A program made the translations under genes and the position numbers. Below, one piece after another: positions 1-8,373 of a stretch of 64,000 bases of DNA (position 1 is its first letter; each line of letters starts with the position of its first letter). The DNA is taken from positions 4,436,501-4,500,500 of the forward strand of contig NZ_CP136422.1 of the NCBI RefSeq assembly GCF_034355335.1. Direction: 5' to 3'. This DNA is from Blautia coccoides. Lineage in GTDB: Bacteria > Bacillota > Clostridia > Lachnospirales > Lachnospiraceae. The notes beneath the pieces were generated by a model. That model was not told the origin of the DNA. It made no database searches and saw only the letters and a program-made list of their open reading frames with translations.

Positions 1-139
1 TCTTCCGCCGCATACTTATCTGGAATAAGTAATGTTCATTATAGGCGATAGGGGGTGTTTATTTTGTCAAAACCGCTTGGACGAATCAAAAATCTTTTCG
101 ACAGTTTCGGTCCTGTTTTTTCTTGTTATGTTATCCTTT

Positions 140-901
140 TTATGTAAAGCTTTCATGAAGAAGACACAGGGTTTTTCGCATCCTCTCAGCCGGGATCTGT
201 CCCGGCGCGGAGGCCTTTATTCCCGCTGCAAATGTGACGGATGAGCCTGACATCTCTCCGCAAAGACGGCTTAAAACTCCTGTTTTTCCCATAGACATGG
301 TAATGACCGGTTTGTCTGATCTGCTCTTCATCATGACGGTTGCTGTCAAAAGTGCCATGAGATCTTCCTCACTTTTTGGCATGACAGCCAGTTTCAGAAT
401 ATCAGCCCCGAAACTGTCCATGGTCTCCAGCCGCTTTACCATCTCTTCTATAGAAGGGGTCCTGTCAAAATGGTGGTTGGAGGCAACCACAAAAGCGCCG
501 CATGCCTTCAGGCTTTCCATAAGGTATTTTGTCCTGTCCGTGTCAAAAAAAGCCTCCACGTCGATCAGGTCTGCAAAGCCGGTTTTGGCGGTATTTTCCA
601 GAAGATTTACATAATCCGCATAGGTGATGGGACAACTGCCCCCTTCTTTGTCGGTTCTGAAGGTAAAAAGAAGGGGAATCTTGTCTAATCTGTCATGAAT
701 TGTTTTCAACATTTCCAAACGCTTTTCGCTGTTTGCTCCCTCTTCATAACAATCTGCGCGCCATTCCACCAAATCCGGTTCCATGTTTTTTACAATTTCT
801 GCTTCTTTTATGATTTCTTCTCTTGTCTTTCCTGTAAGGGGAATGCAGATCTTCGGAATTCCCTCCCCGATTTTTACATCTTTTATCTCTACGGTTTTCA
901 T
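140..901 (-). CDS. aroD: Type I 3-dehydroquinate dehydratase
   Basis: Converts 3-dehydroquinate to 3-dehydroshikimate in the shikimate pathway, in the cytosol, by a Schiff-base mechanism. The 253-residue protein matches the usual class I length. It carries the catalytic His region (SNHHFDRTP) and the Schiff-base Lys in KLAVMP, with a GKTG loop near the C-terminus. A longer frame begins at 922, but an AAGGAG site lies about 8 nt before the ATG at 901, so I chose 901. It is divergent from aroE, the next enzyme of the pathway, with about 245 bp between them. An extended -10 promoter is seen upstream. Function is confident from motifs and context. Confidence 0.93.
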   Translation of the reverse strand: MKTVEIKDVKIGEGIPKICIPLTGKTREEIIKEAEIVKNMEPDLVEWRADCYEEGANSEKRLEMLKTIHDRLDKIPLLFTFRTDKEGGSCPITYADYVNLLENTAKTGFADLIDVEAFFDTDRTKYLMESLKACGAFVVASNHHFDRTPSIEEMVKRLETMDSFGADILKLAVMPKSEEDLMALLTATVMMKSRSDKPVITMSMGKTGVLSRLCGEMSGSSVTFAAGIKASAPGQIPAERMRKTLCLLHESFT

Positions 902-997
902 GATTCTTTCTCCTTCCGGCAATATTACGCTGGTTTACTGTTCACTTTGTGCCAAGCGACACGCTTTGGGATGTACAGATATGCGCATTCTGCCGCT

Positions 998-1006
998 ATT
1001 ATAGCA
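998..1006 (-). promoter_or_regulatory. Extended -10 promoter of aroD
   Basis: Read on the minus strand, TGCTATAAT is a perfect extended -10 (TGn plus TATAAT). The -35 is weak: GTGTCA lies 15 nt upstream. It is about 95 nt from the aroD start. Confidence 0.55.
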
Positions 1007-1037
1007 TACTTTTTTTCTTGACACCATGAAAGTTTCC

Positions 1038-1089
1038 TTTTACACTTTAAATTGAAAGTAAAAGTGTCGTTGTAAAAGATCACACTTTT
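1038..1089. promoter_or_regulatory. Three ACACTTT half-sites upstream of aroE (possible operator)
   Basis: TACACTTT (1040-1047), its reverse form AAAAGTGT (1060-1067) and ACACTTTT (1082-1089) sit about 20 bp apart in alternating orientation between aroD and aroE. A TTGAAA-like -35 lies at 1052-1057. The spacing, close to two helical turns, suits a regulator bound to one DNA face. No regulator is identified. Confidence 0.4.
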
Positions 1090-1146
1090 AAAATACTTGG
1101 AACAGTAATGCAAGGGTTACCGTTCAATACGAAAGGACAAACACTC

Positions 1147-2013
1147 ATGATACCAATCACAGGACATACACAGCTTACCGGTCTTCTGGGAAGCCCGGTG
1201 GCGCACAGCATCTCACCCATGATGCACAATACAGGATTTCAGGCTCTGGAACTGGATTATGCCTATCTCTGTTTTGATGTAAAGGAAAATAAACTGCAGG
1301 ACGCGGTAAAAGGACTGCGTGCCCTCAATGTAAAGGGCTTTAACCTGACTATGCCCAATAAAAATAAAATACTGGAATACCTGGATGACCTTTCTCCTGC
1401 CGCAAGGCTGATCGGCGCAGTCAATACAGTGGAGAACAGAGATGGACGGTTTGTGGGACACAATACAGACGGCATCGGATTCATGCGTTCCGTCAGAGAA
1501 CAGGGTCTCCACGTGAAGGGAAAGACCATCACTCTGATGGGCATCGGCGGTGCTGCCACTGCGATCTGCACCCAGGCAGCCCTTGACGGAGCCGGCAGAA
1601 TAAACGTATTTGCTCGTATGACAAGCCAGTATCTTCCAAGAATGCAAAAGCTGCTGGAACGTTTGGAAAGGGAAACCGCTTGTGAGATCCATCTATGTGA
1701 CAATGAGGATAAAGAGGCGCTGAAAAAAAGCGTAGATATGAGTGCGCTGTTTGTAAATGCTACCTCTGTGGGGATGTCCCCCCACGTGGAGGCGTGCATT
1801 TTGCCGGATGAATCTTTTCTGCATCCGGGACTAACTGTGGGAGATATTATTTACAACCCCTGGGAGACACGGTTATTAGAAATGGCCAAAAAAGCAGGAT
1901 GTAAAGCGTTTAACGGATATTCTATGCTGCTGTACCAGGGAGCTGAAGCTTTCCGGATATGGACAGGGAAAGAAATGCCCGTAGAATTGGTGCGCAGAAC
2001 GCTGGGCAGATAA
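1147..2013 (+). CDS. aroE: Shikimate dehydrogenase (AroE/YdiB family)
   Basis: Reduces 3-dehydroshikimate to shikimate with NAD(P)H. The substrate-binding half shows SPVAHSISPMMHN, the catalytic Lys in NLTMPNK, and GAVNTVENRDG followed by NTDGIGF with the catalytic Asp. The Rossmann half has a GIGGAATA nucleotide loop, and the family's GYSMLLYQGAEAF sits near the C-terminus. An in-frame ATG at 1108 exists, but AAAGGAC about 9 nt before the ATG at 1147 and the family N-terminus favour 1147 (288 aa). Neighbouring aroD supports a shikimate role; quinate use, as in YdiB, cannot be excluded. Confidence 0.93.
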   Translation: MIPITGHTQLTGLLGSPVAHSISPMMHNTGFQALELDYAYLCFDVKENKLQDAVKGLRALNVKGFNLTMPNKNKILEYLDDLSPAARLIGAVNTVENRDGRFVGHNTDGIGFMRSVREQGLHVKGKTITLMGIGGAATAICTQAALDGAGRINVFARMTSQYLPRMQKLLERLERETACEIHLCDNEDKEALKKSVDMSALFVNATSVGMSPHVEACILPDESFLHPGLTVGDIIYNPWETRLLEMAKKAGCKAFNGYSMLLYQGAEAFRIWTGKEMPVELVRRTLGR

Positions 2014-2030
2014 ATACAGGAGCTTTACCC

Positions 2031-2098
2031 AAAAGAGGAATATCCCGTGGAATTGTATGCTTTCCAGCACATGATCCACCAAGGGATATTCCTCTTTT
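2031..2098. terminator. Bidirectional terminator between aroE and the DUF4179 gene
   Basis: A 16-bp arm AAAAGAGGAATATCCC (2031-2046) pairs with 2083-2098, with an additional inner GTGGA/TCCAC stem. A- and T-rich outer ends serve both converging genes. Confidence 0.85.
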
Positions 2099-2155
2099 AC
2101 CAGAGTGTGTTTGAAACCGCAGTCTGGCGGAACAGCGAAAGGCTGAACTGTTACT

Positions 2156-3310
2156 TTAGTTTATATCATAGGTATTATCATTGATGACGATCTGCGCAAT
2201 GTCTTTTGGATCAACGATACGGTTGTAGGTAAGGCGCAGCTCACTGTCAACACCGCACAGATATCCGGTATTGTCCAGCTCATCCTGTTTGCTGATCACA
2301 TAGCTGGAGCCGTCCTTGTATTTCAGTTCTATATATTTGATATAGTAGGGGTCCTGGGCCTGCTCCTGGGGAAGCAGCGCAGCCATATTGATGACCATGG
2401 AAATGGGGGAGTAAGAGCAGATCCATGTGCCGTCTTTTTCCAGTGACTGCATAGGGATGGATTCTATCTCGGGCAGTTCCCAATACTCCTCCTCTGTCTG
2501 AGCGCTCAGTTCCTCCTGTCTATCCGGGTCAGTCTCATAAAGCTCCTGTAATTCTCCCAAAGTGGCAGCGTATTTATAAATATGCAGCCTTGGCTGAATC
2601 TTCTCTGTCCTGTCAGAAGGCCAGATCATATAGTCATACAGATAATATTTCTCATCCGTACTCCTCTCTAAATCTATATACATATAATCCCCTGCAGCAT
2701 CCCCGTCCTGGTTTTCCGCTATAAAGAGAAAGTCCGTATCTTGAGAAAAGGCTGCCCCTTTTGTCTGGTTTGTCCCTTCATCTGCCAAAAGACAGGTGAT
2801 CCCTCCCGGTTTTTCCAGAGTGAAGGACATAAGCATACCGTTTCCGTCACTGACGATACTTTCAATAGTCAGTGTATGGCCGTTGATCTCTTTCGTCAGG
2901 TTCAGATCCGCCACATTGTCTCCTATGAGCGCATCTGCCTTTTCCTCGTCCACAGGAACGTATTCCTTACCCGGCACATCGGCCATCATGCCGTCGTCTT
3001 TATCAGGGTCTGCAGGAACCTGAACCGCTTCCTGGGACGGTTTCGTGGTATTTCCGAACATGCCCTGCAGAAAATCCGTATGCTCTGACAGATAGGCGGC
3101 AGCAGCCGTTCCTCCTGTTACGGTCAGAGCAAGGGCAACTGCAGCGGCTGCCGCAGTGACCTTACGCCAGGACTTCTTTGCGTGAATGGTTTTTGTTTTA
3201 TTTTCCATACGTATCTGACTGTATGTTTCCTGCAGGCGTTCTTCCGCCTGATCAGACAGCTCTAATTTCTGAGACAGAATTTCCTTCATTTCATTTTCTG
3301 TGTATTTCAT
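2156..3310 (-). CDS. DUF4179 membrane protein, probable anti-sigma factor
   Basis: A 384-residue protein with a basic cytosolic N-terminus of about 48 residues, one Ala/Val-rich membrane segment (about 49-70) followed by AAAAYLSEHTDFLQGMFGN typical of DUF4179 proteins, and a large extracytoplasmic region with a DUF5643-like C-terminal part. It starts 13 nt after the ECF sigma gene stops, so the two are probably translationally coupled. Proteins of this architecture beside ECF sigma factors are usually taken as their membrane anti-sigma or sensor partners; direct inhibition is inferred from the pairing. The ligand or stress is unknown. Confidence 0.75.
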   Translation of the reverse strand: MKYTENEMKEILSQKLELSDQAEERLQETYSQIRMENKTKTIHAKKSWRKVTAAAAAVALALTVTGGTAAAAYLSEHTDFLQGMFGNTTKPSQEAVQVPADPDKDDGMMADVPGKEYVPVDEEKADALIGDNVADLNLTKEINGHTLTIESIVSDGNGMLMSFTLEKPGGITCLLADEGTNQTKGAAFSQDTDFLFIAENQDGDAAGDYMYIDLERSTDEKYYLYDYMIWPSDRTEKIQPRLHIYKYAATLGELQELYETDPDRQEELSAQTEEEYWELPEIESIPMQSLEKDGTWICSYSPISMVINMAALLPQEQAQDPYYIKYIELKYKDGSSYVISKQDELDNTGYLCGVDSELRLTYNRIVDPKDIAQIVINDNTYDIN

Positions 3311-3323
3311 ATAGGTGCCTCCT

Positions 3324-3818
3324 TTACTGCTGCTGCAATACTTCGCCTAGTTTCATTCTTCCTCTTCTCAGACGGCTTTTCACCGTATTTTCACTGATAT
3401 CCAGCAGTTCTGCTATTTCCCTGGTACAGAATCCTTCTCCATAGTACAGAACAAATATCATTCTGAAATCTTTTGGCAGTTCCTGGACTAAATCTGTAAA
3501 ATTCTGATCAGCTCCCATTTCTTCCACCGTCCCTTTTTCCGGTATCTGCTCCACAACCGTACATCTTCCCTGGTGCCTCAGGATATCGTTACAGCAGTTT
3601 ATAAGGATCCTGATGAGCCAGGTTTTAAAATAAGATGCGGAGCGAAGCTCTCCCAAATGTTCATATGCTGACAGTACGGCTTCAGACATGGCATCCGCAA
3701 TATCATCTTCGCAGCTCAGATAACTCCGGGCCACCTTATACATTGCCTGTTTATTCTGCTCTATCAGCTCTACAAAAGCATCTGCATCCCCTCTCTGGGC
3801 CTTTTTCACAAGCCACAT
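3324..3818 (-). CDS. ECF-type RNA polymerase sigma factor
   Basis: A 164-residue sigma-70 family protein of ECF size. Region 2 includes AFVELIEQNKQAMYKVARSY and a DDIADAMSEAVLSAYE segment; region 4 is a helix-turn-helix with EGFCTREIAELLDISENTVK followed by SRLRRGRMKL. The frame extends to 3938, but a GAGGAG site 9 nt before the ATG at 3818 and the absence of family homology upstream favour 3818. A possible self-recognised promoter (CGTCTAA with TGCACC 17 nt upstream) lies at 3948-3977, suggesting autoregulation. An ISL3 element is inserted 23 bp farther upstream, leaving this promoter whole. Confidence 0.88.
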   Translation of the reverse strand: MWLVKKAQRGDADAFVELIEQNKQAMYKVARSYLSCEDDIADAMSEAVLSAYEHLGELRSASYFKTWLIRILINCCNDILRHQGRCTVVEQIPEKGTVEEMGADQNFTDLVQELPKDFRMIFVLYYGEGFCTREIAELLDISENTVKSRLRRGRMKLGEVLQQQ

Positions 3819-3947
3819 GCTTTTTCTCCTCTCTGTCAGCGCCCTGCCCTCAGGAATATTCCCCCTGCCCTGGTATGCATATGTCAGGGAAACTGGAACA
3901 CTGGCTTTGTATTTCATATTGAACCGGTTCTTTATCATTTACATACA

Positions 3948-3977
3948 TTAGACGAATTCCAAAGGCGTTTGGGTGCA
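3948..3977 (-). promoter_or_regulatory. Candidate ECF-type promoter of the sigma operon
   Basis: On the minus strand TGCACC (3972-3977), a 17-nt spacer, then CGTCTAA (3948-3954). CGTC -10 elements are characteristic of several ECF groups. The 5' untranslated leader would be about 120 nt. Confidence 0.5.
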
Positions 3978-3999
3978 CATATCTCAAAAAATACACAAT

Positions 4000-4007
4000 A
4001 AAAAAAC
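4000..4007. repeat. 8-bp target duplication of the ISL3 element (left copy)
   Basis: AAAAAAAC, identical to 5445-5452. The right copy is the U-tract side of the moaC-mog terminator. Confidence 0.9.
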
Positions 4008-5444
4008 GGTTCTATAATGAATGTTGGGGTATGTGAATAACGTATTTTCAACATTCATTTTTTGTTATAAAATAAAAGAAGCCTCCCCAAAATGCCGGTC
4101 ATCCAAAACTAACATTTTAAAGGAGGTTTCAAAAATGCACTCTAATTGTACCAAAAATCTCTTAGATTTAGAAGGGGTTATAATAAAAAAAGTTGTGCAT
4201 GCGGATCATTATGTAAAGATTTTTATTCAAACAGATCCTTCCTTACAGACTTGTCCTGAGTGCGGCAACCAAACCAAACGCATTCATGATTATCGGTATC
4301 AAAAGATTAAGGATCTACCGTTCCAAATGAAACATACATATTTAATACTTAAGAAAAGGCGATATGTCTGTAAATGCGGTAAACGATTTATGGAGAAATA
4401 TCATTTTCTACCTTCCTATCAACGGCAGACTTTACGTTTATCCTACAAGATAATTGACCTACTTAGAAATCTTGTGAGTATAAAGTCCGTTGCAGATACA
4501 ACAAATGTTTCAGTTAACACCGTTACCCGACTTTTGGACACCATTAATTATTCTACACCCTCTCTTCCAGAGTGTATATCAATTGATGAATTTAAGGGTA
4601 ATACAGACGCCGGAAAGTACCAATGTATTCTTTTAGATGCCAAGAAACACCGTATTCTTGATATCCTACCGGACAGAACGCAGAGCCATTTGATTTCCTA
4701 TTTCAGAGAAACAAACCGAGCTGAGCGCCACCGTGTGAAGTTCTTTGTCTGTGATATGTGGCAGCCCTACGTAGACTTAGCAAGAGCTTACTTCCCTAAT
4801 GCCACAATCATTATAGACAAATATCATTTCATCCGGTATGTAACTTGGGCAATTGAAAATGTGAGGAAAAGGCTCCAGAAAACAATGCCTGTAAACCTCA
4901 GAAGATACTATAAACGCAGCCGAAAGTTAATTCTTACTCGATATGCTAAGCTTAAGGATGAAAACAAGAAAGCGTGCGATCTTATGCTACTTTATAACGA
5001 TGACTTGAGATTGGCTCATACTCTTAAGGAATGGTTTTATGAGATATGCCAGAGCGAGAAGTACTCCTATCAGCGAACAGCTTTCTGGGAGTGGGTTAAG
5101 TCTGCAGAGAAATCAGGAATACCCGAGTTTGAGAACTGTGCAAAAACTTATAGAAACTGGTCAGAAGGTATTTTAAATGCTTTTAAATACAAATATACAA
5201 ATGGTCCTACTGAAGGTTACAATAATAAAATCAAGGTGCTAAAAAGACTATCTTTCGGAATACGTAACTTTAATAGATTCCGTACAAGAATTATACACTG
5301 CTCTATCTAAAAAACGGACGACTGGCAAGAGGCTTATTTGGCATGCCCAAAAACATGAATTATAGACCCAAACATTAAAATGGCCCTAAATGTAGTAAAG
5401 GAGCGGGATTCAAAGAATCCCACCCCAACTATTGACATAGAGCC
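4008..5444 (+). mobile_element. ISL3-family insertion sequence, complete
   Basis: A 1,437-bp element. The left end GGTTCTAT...GTTGGGGT (4008-4030) and right end (5422-5444, reverse complement GGCTCTAT...GTTGGGGT) form imperfect inverted repeats, 15 of 23 positions identical. Both flanks carry the same 8 bp, AAAAAAAC (4000-4007 and 5445-5452), the duplication size expected for ISL3. A GGGATTC/GAATCCC subterminal hairpin lies at 5405-5421. The transposase frame is intact, so the copy may be active. Confidence 0.95.
4135..5310 (+). CDS. ISL3-family transposase
   Basis: A 391-residue transposase. An N-terminal zinc-finger-like region has CPECGNQTKRIHDY and later CKCGKRF; this is followed by an HTH segment (IKSVADTTNVSVNTVTRLL) and the DDE catalytic domain starting at SIDEFKG, with FVCDMWQPY and IIDKYHFIR, ending at NGPTEGYNNKIKVLKRLSFG and NRFRTRI. 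The frame opens at 4021, but AAAGGAGG seven nt before the ATG at 4135 marks the start. The whole gene is inside the inverted repeats and appears functional. Confidence 0.93.
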   Translation: MHSNCTKNLLDLEGVIIKKVVHADHYVKIFIQTDPSLQTCPECGNQTKRIHDYRYQKIKDLPFQMKHTYLILKKRRYVCKCGKRFMEKYHFLPSYQRQTLRLSYKIIDLLRNLVSIKSVADTTNVSVNTVTRLLDTINYSTPSLPECISIDEFKGNTDAGKYQCILLDAKKHRILDILPDRTQSHLISYFRETNRAERHRVKFFVCDMWQPYVDLARAYFPNATIIIDKYHFIRYVTWAIENVRKRLQKTMPVNLRRYYKRSRKLILTRYAKLKDENKKACDLMLLYNDDLRLAHTLKEWFYEICQSEKYSYQRTAFWEWVKSAEKSGIPEFENCAKTYRNWSEGILNAFKYKYTNGPTEGYNNKIKVLKRLSFGIRNFNRFRTRIIHCSI

Positions 5445-5453
5445 AAAAAAACA

Positions 5454-5492
5454 GGGATGTGCTGCGGACGATCAAACTCCGCAGCACATCCC
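5454..5492 (-). terminator. Terminator of the moaC-mog operon
   Basis: A perfect 15-bp stem GGGATGTGCTGCGGA with a 9-nt loop; on the minus strand it is followed by TGTTTTTTT. The ISL3 element begins at the end of this T-run, so the duplicated AAAAAAAC is part of the terminator tract. Confidence 0.9.
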
Positions 5493-5519
5493 ATTATCAG
5501 CTCTTTCTATTTCCGTTCA

Positions 5520-6011
5520 TCAGGTTCTGGCGCAGTTATGAGCAGTCCCCTGCAGGATATCCAGTCCGTGTCCCAGCTCAGGCAGGATATATTCCAGACA
5601 TTCTCTCACTGCTTTGGGACTTCCCGGAAGATTGATGATCAGTGCTTTCTTTCTGATCCCTGCTGCCTGACGGCTCAGCATGGCACGTTTTGTGATCTGC
5701 ATACTGTACGCCCGCATAGCCTCAGGAATACCGGGAACCTGCCTCTCACAGATATCCATGGTAGCCTCCGGCATACAGTCTCTCGGCGAAAAGCCTGTCC
5801 CTCCGGTGGTCAGGATCAGATCTGCTGTGTCTTCATCTGCCAGCCTGGCCATCTCACGGCTCAGCATGCCTCTCTCATCGGGAAGCAGGATCTTATATGT
5901 GATCTGATAACCTGCCTTCTCCAGAATCTCACAGATAACAGGTGCGCTCATATCCTCTCTCTCACCTGCATACCCACTGTCACTTGATGTTATCACTGCT
6001 GCTCTTCTCAT
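5520..6011 (-). CDS. mog: MogA/MoaB-family molybdopterin adenylyltransferase
   Basis: A 163-residue protein of the MoCF-biosynthesis fold that activates molybdopterin by adenylylation before metal insertion. It shows AAVITSSDSGYAGEREDMS at the N-terminus, the LTTGGTGFSPRDCMPEAT binding loop and LPGSPKAVRECLEYI near the C-terminus. The open frame runs up to 6158, overlapping moaC, but the family N-terminus begins at the ATG at 6011, 22 nt after the moaC stop. MogA and MoaB cannot be told apart by motif alone. Only moaC and this gene of the molybdenum cofactor pathway are in the window. Confidence 0.88.
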   Translation of the reverse strand: MRRAAVITSSDSGYAGEREDMSAPVICEILEKAGYQITYKILLPDERGMLSREMARLADEDTADLILTTGGTGFSPRDCMPEATMDICERQVPGIPEAMRAYSMQITKRAMLSRQAAGIRKKALIINLPGSPKAVRECLEYILPELGHGLDILQGTAHNCART

Positions 6012-6033
6012 AAAAATACCCCCAGTCCTTTTC

Positions 6034-6543
6034 TTATAAGTTTTTTTCACGGATACGGTCATCCGTAAAGTAAAAATCCCCGCTTTTGCCGCCTTTTTTC
6101 TCCACCAGATGGATGTCGGAAAGAACCATTCCCTTGTCAATAGCTTTGCACATATCATAAACCGTCAGAAGCGCCACACTGGCTCCTGTGAGAGCCTCCA
6201 TCTCCACTCCTGTCTTTCCCTCCACTTTCACGGTACAGAATGCCGTGATGGTAAGATTCTCCCGGTCCGTCTCAAAATCCACACTGCATTTGCTGATCAG
6301 CAGCGTGTGGCACATGGGTATCAGAGAGGATGTCTGTTTGACTGCCATGATGCCGGCCACACGGGCCACGCCCAGCACATCACCTTTTTTAGCGGTGTGG
6401 TTTACCACCGCATCCATAACCGCCCTGTTTACCTGAATGCTTCCTTTTGCTGTGGCTGTCCGGCTGGTCACATCTTTGCCGGACACATCCACCATAACCG
6501 CATTGCCCTCCCCGTCAAAATGGGTCAGTCCCTTGTTGTCCAT
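6034..6543 (-). CDS. moaC: Cyclic pyranopterin monophosphate synthase
   Basis: Acts with MoaA to turn GTP into cyclic pyranopterin monophosphate. The 169-residue protein starts [10 protein letters not shown] and keeps [28 protein letters not shown] and [21 protein letters not shown], with K residues in [20 protein letters not shown]. The usual CHP is CHT here. GAGGAG about 8 nt before 6543 sets the start over the upstream in-frame ATG at 6579. It is followed by mog in a two-gene operon. moaA, moeA and a molybdate transporter are not visible. Confidence 0.92.
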   Translation of the reverse strand: MDNKGLTHFDGEGNAVMVDVSGKDVTSRTATAKGSIQVNRAVMDAVVNHTAKKGDVLGVARVAGIMAVKQTSSLIPMCHTLLISKCSVDFETDRENLTITAFCTVKVEGKTGVEMEALTGASVALLTVYDMCKAIDKGMVLSDIHLVEKKGGKSGDFYFTDDRIREKNL

Positions 6544-6602
6544 AGCTGTTCTCCTCTTCTGTATCCGCCTGATATCCATTGATACAGCTCTTTTGATACA
6601 CG

Positions 6603-6638
6603 AAAGGCAGTCCGCAACGATTCCCGGACTGCCCCTTT
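6603..6638 (-). terminator. Probable terminator after ftsZ
   Basis: GGCAGTCCG and CGGACTGCC form a 9-bp stem, extended by AAAGG/CCTTT pairing on either side. On the minus strand only a short T-run follows, so efficiency is uncertain. Confidence 0.6.
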
Positions 6639-6656
6639 ATCCTGTGTGATTTAGAT

Positions 6657-7856
6657 TTATCTTCTGTTCTTCAGGAAATCCGGAATCTGGATGTCCTTTT
6701 TCGGTACATTACTTGTGAATGTACCCTGCTGTGTACCTCCGAAGCCCTGCTGCGGCTGGAAGGACGGCATCTTAAATGCCGGCTGCTGCTGAGGCTGTCC
6801 GTATGACGGCGCCTGCTGCTGCGGCTGTACCGGTGTCTGCTGCTGTACCGGCTCTTCCTGTCTCGCTGCTTTCTTGTCTCTGCTCACGCTTGGTTTCCTT
6901 GCTGTCTCATCATCCAGTCCGGTAGCGATCACAGTGATCCTTACAAAATCAGCTTCTTTATCATCATACAGGGCACCAAAGATAATATTGGTATCTTCTC
7001 CGGTAAGATCCTGTACATAGCTGGCTGCATCGTTGGCATCCATAAGAGAGATATCTCCGGATACGTTGATGATAACATGGGAAGCACCCTCGATGGTTGT
7101 CTCGAGAAGCGGACTGGATACGGCCTGCTGTACAGCTTCCATAGCCTTGTCGTCGCCCTTGCCCTCACCGATACCGATATGAGCAATACCCTTGTCGATC
7201 ATGACAGTCTGAACATCCGCAAAGTCGAGGTTGATCAGTGCAGGCAGATTAATCAGGTCTGTAATGCCCTGTACAGCCTGCTGCAGAACCTCATCTGCTT
7301 TTCTGAGAGCTTCCGGCATGGTAGTCCGACGGTCTACGATCTCAAGCAGACGGTCATTTGGGATGACGATCAGTGTGTCTACATTCTCTTTTAATTTTTC
7401 AATACCTGTCAGCGCGTTTGTCATACGGGTCTTAGCTTCAAAACGGAAAGGTTTTGTGACAACGCCTACGGTCAGGATACCCATCTCTTTTGCCATGCCT
7501 GCCACGATCGGTGCGGCACCTGTTCCGGTTCCGCCGCCCATACCACAGGTGACAAATACCATATCTGCACCCTGCAGTACCTGCTTGATCTCCTCGATGC
7601 TCTCCTCAGCCGCTTTTTCACCGATCTCCGGCTTAGCGCCTGCACCAAGGCCTTTTGTCAGCTTCTCACCGATCTGTACTACAGTCGGTGCCTTGCACAA
7701 GGTCAGGGCCTGTTTATCTGTATTGACTCCGACGAATTCCACTCCGCCGATAGCTTCTTCCACCATTCTGTTGACTGCGTTATTACCAGCTCCACCTACA
7801 CCAATCACTATAATTTTTGCAGATGATTCAGCTTCGTTTGTCATTATCTCTAACAA
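6657..7856 (-). CDS. ftsZ: Cell division GTPase FtsZ
   Basis: A tubulin-like GTPase of 399 residues that forms the division ring. The N-terminal nucleotide site shows [13 protein letters not shown], the tubulin signature is [12 protein letters not shown], and the T7 loop is [12 protein letters not shown] Gln/Pro-rich linker (about 320-380) leads to the conserved C-terminal peptide [11 protein letters not shown] that binds membrane tethers. The start is TTG: AAAGGAGG lies 7 nt before TTG at 7856, while the first ATG is 12 nt farther, too distant. It is the last gene of the dcw cluster but is cut off from divIB by an IS1634-type element. No ftsA is adjacent. Confidence 0.97.
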   Translation of the reverse strand: MLEIMTNEAESSAKIIVIGVGGAGNNAVNRMVEEAIGGVEFVGVNTDKQALTLCKAPTVVQIGEKLTKGLGAGAKPEIGEKAAEESIEEIKQVLQGADMVFVTCGMGGGTGTGAAPIVAGMAKEMGILTVGVVTKPFRFEAKTRMTNALTGIEKLKENVDTLIVIPNDRLLEIVDRRTTMPEALRKADEVLQQAVQGITDLINLPALINLDFADVQTVMIDKGIAHIGIGEGKGDDKAMEAVQQAVSSPLLETTIEGASHVIINVSGDISLMDANDAASYVQDLTGEDTNIIFGALYDDKEADFVRITVIATGLDDETARKPSVSRDKKAARQEEPVQQQTPVQPQQQAPSYGQPQQQPAFKMPSFQPQQGFGGTQQGTFTSNVPKKDIQIPDFLKNRR

Positions 7857-8093
7857 AGTACTTCCTCCTTTAGCTTCCCTCGTATGTTGTAAAGCGGGTT
7901 ATGATATCCACTTCGCTGCTTCTTCATGAACACAGATATCTGCATCTTATCCGTATTCGGCTACACTGACGTGTATGATTTCAGTAATCAGGTTTATCTG
8001 TCTATGTTTCTCTTCATGTTCTCAAAAGGCATTTATTAATAATCTTCTGAAAACCCAGGTACGGTAATTCTAAGTACCCTCATGATGCATATA

Positions 8094-8237
8094 GATATAT
8101 AATATAGTCTTTTGGAAAATTAATCAACTGGTAAATTTATTTTTTCACAAAAATTTTAAAAAAAACATCAAAATTTCCCGATTTGTGTCCCATAAAAAAC
8201 AAAATTCCTCTGTTATTCCGCCCCGGAACCATCATCT
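8094..8237. repeat. 144-bp direct repeat (left copy), target duplication of the IS1634-type element
   Basis: Identical base for base to 10237-10380. It contains a remnant of the last 25 nt of divIB (8213-8237) and a promoter facing ftsZ. IS1634-family elements are known for unusually long, variable duplications, so this is best read as the target-site duplication. Confidence 0.93.
8099..8127 (-). promoter_or_regulatory. Probable ftsZ promoter
   Basis: On the minus strand TTGATT (8122-8127), a 17-nt spacer and TATTAT (8099-8104). The transcript would begin near 8092 and have a leader of about 235 nt before the TTG start of ftsZ. It lies wholly inside the duplicated 144 bp, so a second copy is at 10242-10270. 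The rest of 7857-8093 shows no gene. Confidence 0.65.
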
Positions 8238-8273
8238 CGGAAGTTTGACAGCTGAACAAAAGAAAAACACCTG

Positions 8274-8300
8274 CAGGCCGCATAAAGCCTGTATTTTTTT
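8274..8300 (+). terminator. Inward terminator at the left end of the IS
   Basis: CAGGC (8274-8278), an 8-nt loop and GCCTG (8287-8291), followed by TATTTTTTTT. It would stop plus-strand transcription entering the element. Confidence 0.6.
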
Positions 8301-8373
8301 TGTCAAATTTTATCCATTTAGTTGTAGCTATTTATGGCTATATATGATATAATAAGGGCAGGAGGTGAGCAAC

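Noticed and set aside
32..244. 70-codon plus-strand frame at the window start
   Set aside because: Overlaps the 3' end of aroD, with no clear ribosome site or homology; positions 1-139 show nothing else.
6012..6158. 49-residue extension of Mog into moaC
   Set aside because: Overlaps moaC out of frame and lacks family residues; start at 6011 fits the family.
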